NCBI RefSeq assembly: GCF_026626665.1
Contig: NZ_JAPNKE010000002.1
Coordinates: 10,870,001 to 10,934,000, forward strand
Origin: Nannocystis pusilla
GTDB taxonomy: Bacteria; Myxococcota_A; Polyangia; Nannocystales; Nannocystaceae
Direction: 5' to 3'
Length of the DNA stretch: 64,000 nucleotides
Part shown: piece after piece, positions 41,836 to 53,649 of the stretch
Layout of the letters: every line of letters starts with the position of its first letter
Position numbering within the stretch: the first letter of the stretch is position 1
Made by a program: the position numbers and the translations under genes
The notes under the pieces: generated by a model
What the model saw: the letters and a program-made list of their open reading frames with translations, nothing else
Database searches by the model: none
What the model was told of the DNA's origin: nothing

Positions 41836-42741
41836 TCACGCGTGGACGCGGCCGAGAGCGACGAGGGCCCCGTCGGGGACGTGGATTGCGAGCGGTCCGC
41901 GGACGGCGAGCGAGAGGTCGATCCCGCCGATGCGTCGTTCGCTGCCGTCGGCGCGCGCGGTCGCGGTCCCGCGCGCGCCGACGAGCAACGTCGGCTCGTC
42001 GAGCTCGCGCGCGTGTTCACCGGGGCCGAGCAGCTCGAGCTCGACGTGGGCGCCGCGCAAATGGGGGGAGGCGTCGCCGGGGCGCCACAGCTGAGGTCGG
42101 GCGGACACGTCGAGCGTCGCCAGCGCCGACTCGACGTGCAGCGGGCGTCCGCTGCCGTAGTCGTAAAGGCGGTACGTGCAGTCCGAGGGTTGCTGGATCT
42201 CCGCGAGGAGGATGCCGGCGCCGATCGCGTGCACCGTGCCCGCGGGGACGAGCACGACCAGGCCGGGGGTGGCGACATGTTCTTCGAGACAGGCGACGAT
42301 GCTGCCGTCCTCGGCGGCGCGGGCGAGCTGGTCGCGGTCGACGCCGGGGCGGACGCCGGCCCACAGACGGGCGCCCGGGTCGGCGTCGAGCACGATCCAC
42401 GCCTCCTCTTTGCCAGGCAGAATCGCGCCGGGGCGCGACGGGTCGGGGCGATCGTCGGGGTGGACCTGAACGCTGAGCGGCAGCGCGGTGTCGATGAGCT
42501 TGGCGAGGAACGGCAGCGGTCGGCCGAGGACGTCGCCGAGGCGGCGACCGCCGTGGGTGAGGCTCTCGTGGCCGGGGAGGGTGGAGAACTGCCACAGCTC
42601 GCCGACGCTGCGCCCGCGGAGCTGCGCGTGCGCGGGGCCTTCGCTCAGCCGTTCGGCCAGGCGGCGGCCGCCCCAGCGGGTCTCCTTGATCGTCTCGGGG
42701 GCGAGCTCGGGCGAGAGCAGCGCGGGGACGGCGGCGGGCAT
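41836..42741 (-). CDS. manA: Mannose-6-phosphate isomerase, class I
   Basis: A 301-residue zinc isomerase that interconverts mannose-6-phosphate and fructose-6-phosphate. Zinc ligands are visible in LSVQVHPDD (Gln, His), GKEEAWIVL (Glu) and PAGTVHAIGAGIL (His), and IQQPSDCTYRLYDYG follows as in the small bacterial ManA proteins. The start at 42741 (MPAAVPALLSPELAPETIKETRWGG) was preferred over an in-frame upstream Met because the latter overlaps the divergent Rieske gene. It feeds mannose sugars to surface polysaccharide synthesis; no guanylyltransferase gene is nearby. Confidence 0.93.
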   Translation of the reverse strand: MPAAVPALLSPELAPETIKETRWGGRRLAERLSEGPAHAQLRGRSVGELWQFSTLPGHESLTHGGRRLGDVLGRPLPFLAKLIDTALPLSVQVHPDDRPDPSRPGAILPGKEEAWIVLDADPGARLWAGVRPGVDRDQLARAAEDGSIVACLEEHVATPGLVVLVPAGTVHAIGAGILLAEIQQPSDCTYRLYDYGSGRPLHVESALATLDVSARPQLWRPGDASPHLRGAHVELELLGPGEHARELDEPTLLVGARGTATARADGSERRIGGIDLSLAVRGPLAIHVPDGALVALGRVHA

Positions 42742-42811
42742 GCGCCCAGGGTAGCGTGGGTCGCGGGCGGTCGGGTATCCTGCGGTGGTCGCCGTGGGCG
42801 GCAGGAGGGTC

Positions 42812-43396
42812 ATGTCGAGCCGAGAACGCGGTCACGGAGCGGGGCACGGAGCTGAATCTCGGGACATGTCCTCCGGGGCAGGTGACGAGCCGGACGCCGG
42901 GCGTCGCGGGGTGTTGAAGCTGGGGATCGGGGCGCTCGGGGTCGGGCTGGCGGCGGTGCCGGTGGTGCCGGCGATCGGCTACCTGCTGTTCCCGACCGGC
43001 TCGAAGGCCGGCGAACGGGCGTTCCTGCCGGCGGGCAAGCGCTCGGCGCTGGCCGGGGCGGTGCCGGTGCGGGTCGACCTGTACGCCGACAAGGTCGACG
43101 CGTGGAACAAGACGCCGGACGTGAAGCTGGGCTCGTGCTGGGTGCTCGAGCGCGACGGGGCGCTGCAGGCGTTCTCGACGGTGTGCCCGCACCTCGGCTG
43201 CGCGGTCGATTACGACGCCGAGTCGCAAAAGTTCAAGTGCCCGTGCCACCGCTCGGCGTTCGGGCTCGACGGGGCGGTCGAGGCCGGGCCGTCGCCGCGG
43301 CCGCTCGACTCGCTCGAGGTGAAGGAGGAGAACGGGCTGGTGGCGATCCGGCTGGTGCGATACCGCCAGGGCGTGGCCGACAAGGAGCCGGTCTGA
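42812..43396 (+). CDS. Rieske iron-sulfur protein of a bc-type complex
   Basis: A 194-residue subunit from ATG 42812, preceded by AGGAGGG. A twin-Arg segment (AGRRGVLKLGIGALGVGLA, then a hydrophobic stretch) is the usual Rieske membrane anchor. The 2Fe-2S cluster ligands are in VCPHLGCAVDYD and CPCHRSAFGLDG. It passes electrons from quinol through the cytochrome b complex. The stop overlaps the ATG of the cytochrome b gene, so they are one operon. A palindrome (42864-42883) encodes DMSSGAGD in the cytoplasmic tail. Confidence 0.95.
   Translation: MSSRERGHGAGHGAESRDMSSGAGDEPDAGRRGVLKLGIGALGVGLAAVPVVPAIGYLLFPTGSKAGERAFLPAGKRSALAGAVPVRVDLYADKVDAWNKTPDVKLGSCWVLERDGALQAFSTVCPHLGCAVDYDAESQKFKCPCHRSAFGLDGAVEAGPSPRPLDSLEVKEENGLVAIRLVRYRQGVADKEPV
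42864..42883. repeat. Dispersed palindrome copy, ACATGTCC-TCCG-GGGCAGGT
   Basis: One mismatch in the core arms. Located in the 5' part of the Rieske gene. Confidence 0.6.
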
Positions 43397-45097
43397 TGGC
43401 GCTGCTCGATTGGCTCGACGAACGCACCGGGATCCGCTCGGCCACCCGCCTCATGCTCGAGGAGGACGTGCCCGGCGGCGCGCGGCTGCGCTACGTGTTC
43501 GGCTCGGTGCTGGTGTTCCTGTTCATGCAACAGGTGGTGCTCGGCATCCTGCTGGCGTTCTACTACAGCCCCTCGGCGACCGACGCGTGGGCGAGCACGG
43601 CCTATCTCAACGACCAGGTGACGTCGGGGTGGTTCCTCCGCGGGCTGCACCACCACGGGTCGTCGGCGATGGTGGTGGTCGTGGTGCTGCACCTTCTGCA
43701 GGTGGTGTTCGCCGGCGCCTATCGCAAGCCGCGCGAGGTCAACTGGTGGACCGGCCTCTTGATGGGCGCGATCGTGCTGGCGTTCGCGCTCACCGGCTAC
43801 CTGCTGCCGTGGGACCAGAAGGGCTACTGGGCCACGCAGGTGGCGACCGGGATCATGGGGTCGGTGCCCGGGGGCGAGCCGCTGCAGCAGTTCGTGCAGG
43901 GCGGGCCGGAGTACGGCAACCTGACGTTGACGCGGTTCTTCGCGCTGCACGTGTTCGTGCTGCCGATCGCGCTGGCGGGGCTGCTCGGGGTCCACCTGCT
44001 GCTGTTCCGCAAGCACGGGGTGACGCCGCCGGACCTGCCGGAGGCCGAGCTGCAGCGCAAGACGCAGCCGTTCTGGCCCAATCAGCTGTTCCTCGACGTG
44101 CTGGCGATGGCGGTGTGCGCGGCGGTCCTGGTCGGCCTGACGGTCAAGACCCACGGCGCCGAGCTGTTCGCCCCGGCCGATCCGGCCAGCAATTTCGTGG
44201 CCCGGCCCGAGTGGTACTTCCTGTTCCTGTTCCAGCTGCTCAAGTACTTCCAGGGGCCGCTGCAGATCGTGGCGACGGTGCTGCTGCCGGGGGCGGCGGC
44301 GGTGTACCTGTTCGCGCTGCCGTTCGTCGACCGCGCCAAGTCGCGAGCGGTGCGCTCGCGCTGGGCGGTGCTGTCGGGGGTCGGCATCCTCATGGCCGGG
44401 GTGACGGCGTTGACCGCGGTGGCGATCGCCGAGGACAACAACAACGAGTCGTTCCAGCACGGCGTCGAGCAGGCCCACGCCGAGGCCACGCGCGCGCGCG
44501 CTCGCGCGAGAGGGCGTGGCGCCGGTCGGCGGGGTCGCGGTGTTCGACAACGATCCCGAGCAGAAGACCCGCAACCTGTTCAAGGAGCATTGCGCGACCT
44601 GCCATACCCTCGAGGGCAAGGGCAGCGAGGAGGCGCCGACGCTCGACGGCTTCACCAGCCGCGAGTGGTTGACGGCCCTGGTCCGAAACCCGCGAGACCG
44701 CCGCTTCTACGGGGCGACCAAGCACAACACGATGGAACCACTCACCACGGAGCAAGCCAGCGACGAAGAGCTCGCGGCGGTGGTGGAATACCTGATCGGC
44801 CTGTCGGGCGCCGGCGCGGCGGCGAGCGTGGACGCGGCGATGGCCGCTCGCGGCAAGGAGCTGTGGGACAAGAAGCTCGAGTGCTCGTCGTGCCACGAGC
44901 TCGAGGCCGGCAAAGACAGCACGGGGCCGACGCTGGCCGGCCGCGGTTCGCCGGCGTGGGTCGCCCGCATCATCCGTGACAGCAGTCAGAAGGACCTGTA
45001 CGGCGATACCGCGGAGATGCCCAGGTTCGCGGACAAGCTGACGCAGGAGCAGATCGAGGCGCTCGCGCAATTCGTGGCGTCACGCAAGACGCCTTGA
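43396..45097 (+). CDS. Cytochrome b fused to two c-type heme domains (frameshifted)
   Basis: About 567 residues. The cytochrome b part (1-360) has the heme-ligand helices WFLRGLHHHGSSAMVVVVVL and FFALHVFVLPIALAGLLGVH, TGYLLPWDQKGYWA and the PEWY motif in RPEWYFLFLFQLLKYF. After one more helix and AEDNNNESFQHGVEQAHAEA, the frame shifts at the CG run 44489-44500, where two missing bases restore RARALAREGVAPVGG, and continues with two heme sites, EHCATCHTLEG and LECSSCHELEAG, each with a Met candidate (HNTMEPL, AEMPRF). So one chain combines quinol oxidation with a diheme c domain, replacing a separate cytochrome c1. It follows the Rieske gene by overlap. Confidence 0.93.
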
Positions 45098-45494
45098 TCG
45101 CGGGTCACCGCGGCGGCAGGGGCTCGGTGCGCTGAGGCGTGCGAGCCCCTGTTTTCGTGTGGCGCTGTACGAACATTCGACAGCGCTTGTTTCGGAGATT
45201 CCAAGCCGCCCGAACATTCGCGGAGGGGCGCGTTCGGGGTGATATCGAGCTCGACGGCGTCGCCCGCGAAAGAGCGTCAGGCGGGCCGCGCGCCGCGACT
45301 GGGCCCGCTTTGTCGCGGCTGCCGCGCAGATCTGGTGTCTCCAGAGACAGATCATTCGATTGCTCGATGTGGCGAATGCATGAAATGTCAATCGTGTCGC
45401 GCTCGCGGGTCCGAGTGAGCGCCCGACGGGCCGCCCGCGCCGCCGATGATTCGTCGCGACCTGAGTACGCTGATGGGCGAGGGGGAACTCGGGC
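45098..45494. other. 397-base gap
   Basis: No gene. It holds a hairpin TGTCTC-CA-GAGACA at 45336-45349, a relative of the dispersed palindrome. The stretch just before the next gene is less GC-rich and could hold its promoter, but no clear -35/-10 pair is seen. Confidence 0.5.
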
Positions 45495-46480
45495 ATGCGG
45501 ATGTATCGGCATATACAAGCGATGACGGTCGCGTTGACCGTTTGTGGGTGTGACGAAGTCGTCGTCGGGTTCGAGGACGTCTCCGGGGGCGAGGAGACGC
45601 GGCTACGCGCGCTCCACGACAACGGGGTCGAGTTGAACGGCACCCGCTTCAATGGGACCCGCTTCAACGGGACATGGTTCAACGGGGTGAAGCTCATCAG
45701 CGCCAGCATCAGCGAAGGGACGACGAAGTCGAGCCTGAGCGGCTGGTCGCTGGTGCCCGGCACCAGCGAGCTGCAGGCGTACGGCACCAAGGGGGTGCTG
45801 TACCGCGGCGCCGACCTCGCGGGCGCGCGGTTGCAGTGGCTCGTCGACGACGGCGGCAAGGAGCCCGTGAGCGCCTGCTGCGGATCGTGGCGGTGAGCCA
45901 GAGCGCGAGCCTACCTGATATTTATTTTACGGACATCGACGTCCGCCTCAATGAGGGCAAGTGGGAGTCGCTGTGCAGCGACGGCGCGGGCGCCCCGACC
46001 TCGGCGATCGTGGTGCCCGGATATTTCGACCTGGCGACCGCGGACTGGCGGCCGGGCGAGCAGGGCGAACTGGCTTTCGCCTGCCGCGGGACCGCCGCCG
46101 GCAAGTGCCTCGAATGGGGCTACCGAATGTGGGCCAAGCACGGGGGCGTCTCGCTCGCCGACCACTATCGCGCCTGTACTCGCATGGTCCGCGCCGACTA
46201 CTGCGGCACCAACGTGCCGCACACGGAGAACGGCACACCGATCGATATTTCGGACGGGCTTTCGCCGGCGATCCTGGCCCCGGAGACGGACTGGCAGATC
46301 GAGGCCAAGTGGGGCCCGCACGGCGCCGTGTGCCTCAATCAGCCGCGCAAGCTGGAACATACGCGCGCCGCGGTGGTGGCCGAGTGCGAGGCGGCCGGGC
46401 GCGGCAAGCTGCCGAAGTGCGTCGACGACGACCCGGGCGAGCACGGCGGGCTCCTGGTCTCGCAGGCCGAGCCGAGCTGA
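45495..46480 (+). CDS. ADYC-domain lipoprotein with FNGT repeats (frameshifted)
   Basis: About 328 residues. The signal (MTVALTVCGC) points to a lipoprotein. Then LNGTRFNGTRFNGTWFNGVK forms a pentapeptide-like run, and a domain follows that contains ELAFACRGTAAGKCLEWGY, HYRACTRMVRADYCGTN and FDLATADWRP. The ADYC motif and its Cys-rich surroundings identify the ADYC domain, known mainly from myxobacteria and of unknown function. One base is missing near 45865-45875, which joins GGKEP to ERLLRIVAVSQSASLPDIYF. It is divergent-independent, with a gap on both sides. Confidence 0.85.
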
Positions 46481-46569
46481 ATCCGCGTCGAGGGACTCGG
46501 GCCGCTCCCGTGGCGGCTCCTGTCCACATTCGGGGGATCCCTGCCGGCGATCCTCCTGGCGGCGATCGG

Positions 46570-48989
<2,420 letters not shown>

Positions 48990-49696
48990 CTCGCTGGGGT
49001 CGGCGGTGGCGTCGTCGGGGGAGACTCTGCATTCGTCGTGGACAGCAGCACCGACGACCCAAGGCTAGGATCGGATCGCAAAAGGAAGCAAGCGACCGCT
49101 GAAACGCCGCTGGGCACAGGAACGCGGGTAACCTCGTTGGGGTCGCAGGCCCGCCGAGGTGTGGGCCGAACGCCGCCACGGCAATCGCATTAAATGCGGC
49201 GCTCGGAGGACGCCCTCATGCGCCTCGCGGTATGGTGATTCGTCGGGCGGCCGGTGGTATGCGCATTTCCGGGGCGCGCGATCGCAGCGCGGGCCGGAGC
49301 GGGCCCGCGGTCGATCCGGAGCGGCGCGGCGAAGCGGGCTCTGCTGCCGTGAAACAGCGGTATGCGCCGCATCGCGGCCGCGCGAAGGTCTCCGGGGTGA
49401 CGACGGAGCCGAGCGCCCGCGGACGGGCCGTTCGCCGGCGGGTCGCGCCGAATGTGCGTAGTCGGCGGAGCTCCGGTCGCGCGAGGACTCGTGCCATTCG
49501 TGAGGAGCGGACCGGCCGTCCGACTCGCGGCGTCCCGCGAGCCGTAGCCCGGCGCGGACATGGCCTGTCCTGAGAGACATGTCATCGATCGGGCCCGGCG
49601 GCGAGCGGCGAGCGGCGCGGAGGCTGCGCTGCGGCGGAGGGCCGCGGTCGGGTGCGGCGGCTTGCGCGGGGCCGCCCTTGTTGATATTGCCCGGAT
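48990..49696. other. 707-base gap
   Basis: No convincing gene on either strand, only Arg/Ser/Pro-rich frames. A palindrome relative (TGTCC-TGAG-AGACA, 49566-49579) is followed by a self-complementary ATCGAT. The start of the next gene at 49697 follows an AT-richer stretch (TTGATATTGCCCGGATATGG) that could hold its promoter. Confidence 0.5.
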
Positions 49697-50449
49697 ATGG
49701 ACTTTCGCTCGCTTTCCTGGTTCGCCCTCGTCTGCACGCTCTCGACCGTCGCCTGCACCGAACGCGACCCGCTGGACAGCGCGACGATGGCCGCGACCGG
49801 CGACTCGACCGGGATGCCGCCGACCGACCCGCCCAGCGACCCGGTGACGACCACGGGCGACGTGCCGACGCCGACGACGGCGGTCGACCCCGGCGACCCG
49901 ACGGCGACGACCGGTTCGGTGCCGGGCGATCCGACCGAGACGAGCGACTCGACCACCGGCGACGCGCCGGTGCTGGTAGGGGAGTACTTGTTGGCGGTGT
50001 CGACGGTCATCGCGCCCGCGCAGCCGTTCCAGTTCATCGCCACCAACGAGCTCGTCGGTGCGCCGGGCCAGCAGACGATGCGCACCGCGCTGCAGCCGCT
50101 GCGGCTCGATCAGGGCAAGGTGACGACGCCGCGCACCCCGATCGGCGAGCCGCTGGTGTTCGCCGGGATCCCGGTGGTCGACGGCATCTTCAAGGTCGAC
50201 CTCGGGGTGGTGATGATCAGCGGCGCGGCCAACCCGATCACCGGCAGCGACATCACGGCCCAGCTCGCGCTGGTCGGCGAGTTCGTCGGTCCGGACTTCT
50301 ACTGCGGGACGGTCGAGGGCGACGTGCTGTCGCCGCTGATGTCCAGCCTGAGCGGCTCGACGTTCGCGGCGGTGCGCATCGACGACCCGAGCGACCTGCC
50401 GACCGACGTGACGTTCGACTGCTCGGGCAACACCGCCACCGACCCGTGA
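49697..50449 (+). CDS. Lipoprotein with Thr/Pro/Asp-rich linker
   Basis: A 250-residue protein. The lipoprotein signal WFALVCTLSTVAC carries the lipid Cys at 20; residues 24-88 form a Thr/Pro/Asp/Gly/Ser linker; the rest is one domain with alternating strands (VGEYLLAVSTVIAPAQPFQF, VDGIFKVDLGVVMISG, DITAQLALVGEFVGPDFYCG) and one pair of Cys (FYCG and FDCSG). It may be a beta-sandwich. The family is not recognised. It converges with the PPP phosphatase gene, four bases between stops. Confidence 0.78.
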   Translation: MDFRSLSWFALVCTLSTVACTERDPLDSATMAATGDSTGMPPTDPPSDPVTTTGDVPTPTTAVDPGDPTATTGSVPGDPTETSDSTTGDAPVLVGEYLLAVSTVIAPAQPFQFIATNELVGAPGQQTMRTALQPLRLDQGKVTTPRTPIGEPLVFAGIPVVDGIFKVDLGVVMISGAANPITGSDITAQLALVGEFVGPDFYCGTVEGDVLSPLMSSLSGSTFAAVRIDDPSDLPTDVTFDCSGNTATDP

Positions 50450-50453
50450 TCGC

Positions 50454-52142
50454 TCACTCGTGCGGGGTGATGTCGATCTCGGGCGTGCTGCTGAAGAAGT
50501 TGTTGCGCTGCGGGTCCTGGTAGCGGGCGTAGTCGATGGCCCACGGGACGGCCTCGACCAGGCCGTCCTTGCTGGTGACGGTGAGCGCCATGGGCCGGAC
50601 GTCGCGGTAGTTGCTGTCGGGCGGGAGGTCGTCGTTGCTGGCGCCGCCGGCCGAGAACAGGGTGAAGAGGCGGATGTCGGCGTCGCCGTAGTGGTTCTTG
50701 AAGCCGGCGTTGACCTTCTCGTGGCCGCGCACCAGCACGTTGCAGCCGATCCGCTGCATGAACTTGCGGAACTGCAGGCGGCCGAAGGCGAACCGCGCCG
50801 AGGCCTTCTGCAGCTCGTCGGGGACCATGTCGGCCTTGCTCGGGTCGCTCCACAGCATCTGGAAGCGGATGTCCTCGCGGTTGAGCGAGGCCAGGTCGGC
50901 CCACTTCTCGGCGATCATGCTGTCGCGCGGGATGCCGGCGTGGACGAACAGCATCTGGTCGAACAGCAGCATGTTCGGCATGGCGTCGAAGAAGTCGAGG
51001 AAGCGGCCGAACACGTCGGCGCCGAGGTGCGGGGTGAGGCTGTTGATCGCCTCGGCCGGACGGACGCCGCCGTACACCTTGCCCTGGTACTCGATGTAGT
51101 ACTCGTGGTTGCCGCGCAGCACGAACACGTGGTCGGGGGCGGCGAGGAAGAGGTTCAAGATCGTGCGCAGGACGCCGTTGTAGCTGAAGCGCCCGCGGTC
51201 GATGTAGTCGCCGAGCAGGACCAGGCGGACGTCGGGGTTGTTGTCGGGGTCGGCCTTGAAGCGCCGGACCTTCTCGATGAAGTTGCTCTGGTGGACGGCG
51301 GCCTTGAGGCACGAGTAGCAGCCGTGCAGGTCGCCCAGGACGATGAGCTCGTACTGGCGGCCGGGCTTCGACGGCAGGACGTAGACGTGCTCGTCGAGGA
51401 ACTCGTCGCCGCCGGCGAAGTCGGCCACGCTGGCGTGACCCTCGAGCCGACCGCGGCCGCGGACACGGTACTCCTCCCACTTCTCCTCGACCTTGTCGAG
51501 CAGCGCGAGGTCGGCCGCGAACTGCCGCTGCAGCTGCGACGGGTCGGCCGAGTAGTGGTACTCGAACTTGGCGAAGAACGGGTGGTTGTCCTGCGCCGGC
51601 AGGGCCAGCTGGATCGGGTCGCGGACCTCGATGCTGACGCTCTCGAGCGCGCTGTCGTCGAGGATAAGCTCGGCCCCCAGCAGCTCGGCGAGGTCGTTGC
51701 GGAAGGCGGCCTCGTCCGGATGCACCTGGCCGTCGGCCTCGATGAAGCGGTCGACCACCTCGAGCAGGTTCTGCCGGTTGGCCTCGTCCAGCCCCTGGAA
51801 CATCTCGAAGCAGCGCAGCTTGAGCTGCGAGACGACGAACCGCTGCGGGTCCTCGCCGTCGGCGACGGCCTCGGTCAAGAGGCTCTTGATCTCGCGGTCG
51901 ATCTCCTGGAACCGCTGGACGTAGTGCTCGTGCTGGTTCTCGATCCGCTCGAACCGCAGCTCGGGGTCGAGCGGCCCGCCCTCGTCGATCCTCGCGGTCA
52001 CCAGCTCGCGCAGGAAGGCGCGCACGAACGCCTTTTCGCGGATGTCGAACTCGCTGTCGATGTAGCCCAGCGTGGTGAGGTAGAAGATCAGAGCCTCGAT
52101 CTGCTGCTCGGCGATGGCGGGATCGGAGTGGAGCTGGATCAT
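50454..52142 (-). CDS. PPP-family metallophosphatase with N-terminal helical domain
   Basis: A 562-residue protein from ATG 52142. The C-terminal part (about 290-540) has the PPP signatures LIVLGDLHGCYSCLKAAV (GDxHG), VLLGDYIDRGRFSYNG (GDxxDRG), FVLRGNHEYYI (GNHE) and LFVHAGIP, plus the late His in LVRGHEKVNAGF, that is, a complete two-metal site. The N-terminal 200 residues are helical and acidic (LIFYLTTLGYIDSEFDIREKAFVRAFL, VDRFIEADGQVHPDEAAFRNDLAELLG), resembling TerB-like domains that bind metals. It could counteract the Ser/Thr kinases of this genome, which is inference. Intact frame. Confidence 0.92.
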   Translation of the reverse strand: MIQLHSDPAIAEQQIEALIFYLTTLGYIDSEFDIREKAFVRAFLRELVTARIDEGGPLDPELRFERIENQHEHYVQRFQEIDREIKSLLTEAVADGEDPQRFVVSQLKLRCFEMFQGLDEANRQNLLEVVDRFIEADGQVHPDEAAFRNDLAELLGAELILDDSALESVSIEVRDPIQLALPAQDNHPFFAKFEYHYSADPSQLQRQFAADLALLDKVEEKWEEYRVRGRGRLEGHASVADFAGGDEFLDEHVYVLPSKPGRQYELIVLGDLHGCYSCLKAAVHQSNFIEKVRRFKADPDNNPDVRLVLLGDYIDRGRFSYNGVLRTILNLFLAAPDHVFVLRGNHEYYIEYQGKVYGGVRPAEAINSLTPHLGADVFGRFLDFFDAMPNMLLFDQMLFVHAGIPRDSMIAEKWADLASLNREDIRFQMLWSDPSKADMVPDELQKASARFAFGRLQFRKFMQRIGCNVLVRGHEKVNAGFKNHYGDADIRLFTLFSAGGASNDDLPPDSNYRDVRPMALTVTSKDGLVEAVPWAIDYARYQDPQRNNFFSSTPEIDITPHE

Positions 52143-52368
52143 GTGGCGACCGGCGCAACCATATCGCGGGGCCGCCCCCGACGCGGCCCCGGGTGCTCCC
52201 GGGCATTCACGGGCCCTCGCCGCGCGGTCCCGCGCAGACGGGCTCGCGGACGCGGTTCGTCGGCCCAGGCGAGGCAGGAGTGACTTTCCGCCGCGGGCGA
52301 CCGGGGCGGTCGCCCGCGGCCGCGGTCGCGGTAGCGAGGCGGCGGGCGGGAGGATGTGGCTCTCGAGG

Positions 52369-52386
52369 CATGTCCTCGGGGACATG
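52369..52386. repeat. Dispersed palindrome copy, perfect 7-bp arms
   Basis: CATGTCC-TCGG-GGACATG. It overlaps a second partial palindrome GGACATGTCC starting at 52380. Confidence 0.85.
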
Positions 52387-52433
52387 TCCAGAGCGGCGTT
52401 TGCAGGGGCGCAGGGACGACCGGGGCTTCGGGT

Positions 52434-52450
52434 CATGTCCGTACGGACAG
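52434..52450. repeat. Dispersed palindrome copy, CATGTCC-GTAC-GGACAG
   Basis: Since GTAC is self-complementary, TGTCCGTACGGACA is an uninterrupted 14-bp palindrome. Confidence 0.85.
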
Positions 52451-52709
52451 GCGAGGCGGTGTCGCCGCGGTGGGGGGTGATGCGCGGATGTGCGATCTCC
52501 GCGAGACGGCGCTTTGCCCGGCCGTATCCGTGTAAATGTGGGTCGGGTCCGGCGCGAGGTCTGGCCCCCGCGCCCGCGCAGGGCCGCCGCAGGGCCGAAA
52601 AGCGGCGGTCCGGCGGCAATACCACGGCGAGCGACCGGGCCGCGGCGAAGCGCCGAGGAGGTGGGGTCTCCTGCTGAGGTCGGGCGGCAAATCTGGTAGC
52701 GTTTGCGCC

Positions 52710-53522
52710 TTGCGCTGCCACGCGTACCTCATACGCAGCGAGCGCTACCTCGACATCGAGGAGGTCTTGCTGCAACAACTGGCCACGGCCAGCCGCGAAC
52801 AGGTCATAGACCTGATCGGGCGCGACTATCGTCGCGTCGAGCTGCTGAGCGGAGAGTGGCGCCTGCTGTTCACCCAGCCGCGCGTGCTCGAGGCCTACCG
52901 ACCGACGATCGGCACCAGCCAGCGGCGAGTGGCGCGGATGATGGCCGCGCCCGACCAACTGGCGCCGCTGGTCAACACGCTGTGGCAGCACGAGATCCGC
53001 GATCGCTGGCGGGCCATCACGTTCGGGCTGCAGCACCTCACCTGCGCCCTGCCGCTGGCCTCCGGCCTGGTCGGGGCGGTGTTCGTCGAGGAGCCCGACC
53101 TGTGGCTGTCGGCCGAGCCGACGCACGAGATCCTGGCGATCCACCCCGACGTGTTCGCGCTGATCGGGACGCAGATCCGCAAGCTCGCCGAGGACGGCGA
53201 CTGGGCCCAGATGGCCCGCCTGGTCGCCGATCACTGTGACTCGTCGGTCGAGTTCACCAGCGACAAGTGGCTCGGGCTGCGCGAGCAGAGCGCCGCCAAG
53301 GCGCCCGCGCTGGTCCGCTACATGGACGGCTTCCTGACGCCGCCCGAGCTGCACGAGAGCGTGATCGCGGCGATGCGGCAGATGCTCGACGCGCACGTGC
53401 AGCCGAGCCTCGACGCGTGGCTCCGCGTTCACGCCGACCGGGCCCGCTACGCGCTGGTGTTCCGCGACATGCGGCGCGAGCACTCGCGGGCGTCGGCGCC
53501 GCTGCTGGTGGCGACCGGCTGA
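52710..53522 (+). CDS. Hypothetical protein
   Basis: About 270 residues if the TTG at 52710 is the start (MRCHAYLIRSERYLDIEEVLLQQ); no ATG fits, and the open frame further upstream is Arg/Gly-rich and unlikely. The protein is mixed helical, with WQHEIRDRWRAITFGLQHLT, LPLASGLVGAVFVEEPDLWL, THEILAIHPDVFALIG, FLTPPELHESVIAAMRQMLD and ALVFRDMRREHSRASA. It has no signal peptide and no membrane helix, so it is probably cytoplasmic. The family is not recognised. It is divergent from the PPP phosphatase. Confidence 0.65.
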   Translation: MRCHAYLIRSERYLDIEEVLLQQLATASREQVIDLIGRDYRRVELLSGEWRLLFTQPRVLEAYRPTIGTSQRRVARMMAAPDQLAPLVNTLWQHEIRDRWRAITFGLQHLTCALPLASGLVGAVFVEEPDLWLSAEPTHEILAIHPDVFALIGTQIRKLAEDGDWAQMARLVADHCDSSVEFTSDKWLGLREQSAAKAPALVRYMDGFLTPPELHESVIAAMRQMLDAHVQPSLDAWLRVHADRARYALVFRDMRREHSRASAPLLVATG

Positions 53523-53649
53523 CGGGCCCGCCGGGCGTCGTTCCAGGCGCACGAGGCCGTGACCGGGGCTGCGCGGGCCGGCAGCGAACGGGTGGGGCGC
53601 GAACGGATTGCCGGCGGCGCGCGTGCGGGCTTCGTGCTTAGATGAGGCG

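Larger units (their letters stand above)
52143..52709. other. 567-base gap with strong palindromes
   Basis: No gene is visible between divergent starts. It holds two of the best palindrome copies (52369-52386 and 52434-52450) and a partial copy (GGACATGTCC, 52380-52389). Transcription of both flanking genes should start here. Confidence 0.6.

Noticed and set aside
45139..45525. A 128-codon plus-strand frame before the ADYC gene
   Set aside because: Arg/Ser/Ala-rich, no ribosome site, no hydrophobic core, and it overlaps the likely promoter region.
49065..49580. Overlapping frames on both strands in the gap after the kinase-TPR gene
   Set aside because: All are Arg/Pro/Ser-rich with no initiation context; none shows protein-like periodicity.
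50460..52283. A 607-codon plus-strand open frame
   Set aside because: Antisense to the PPP phosphatase, Val/Ala/Glu/Asp-rich, without recognisable features.
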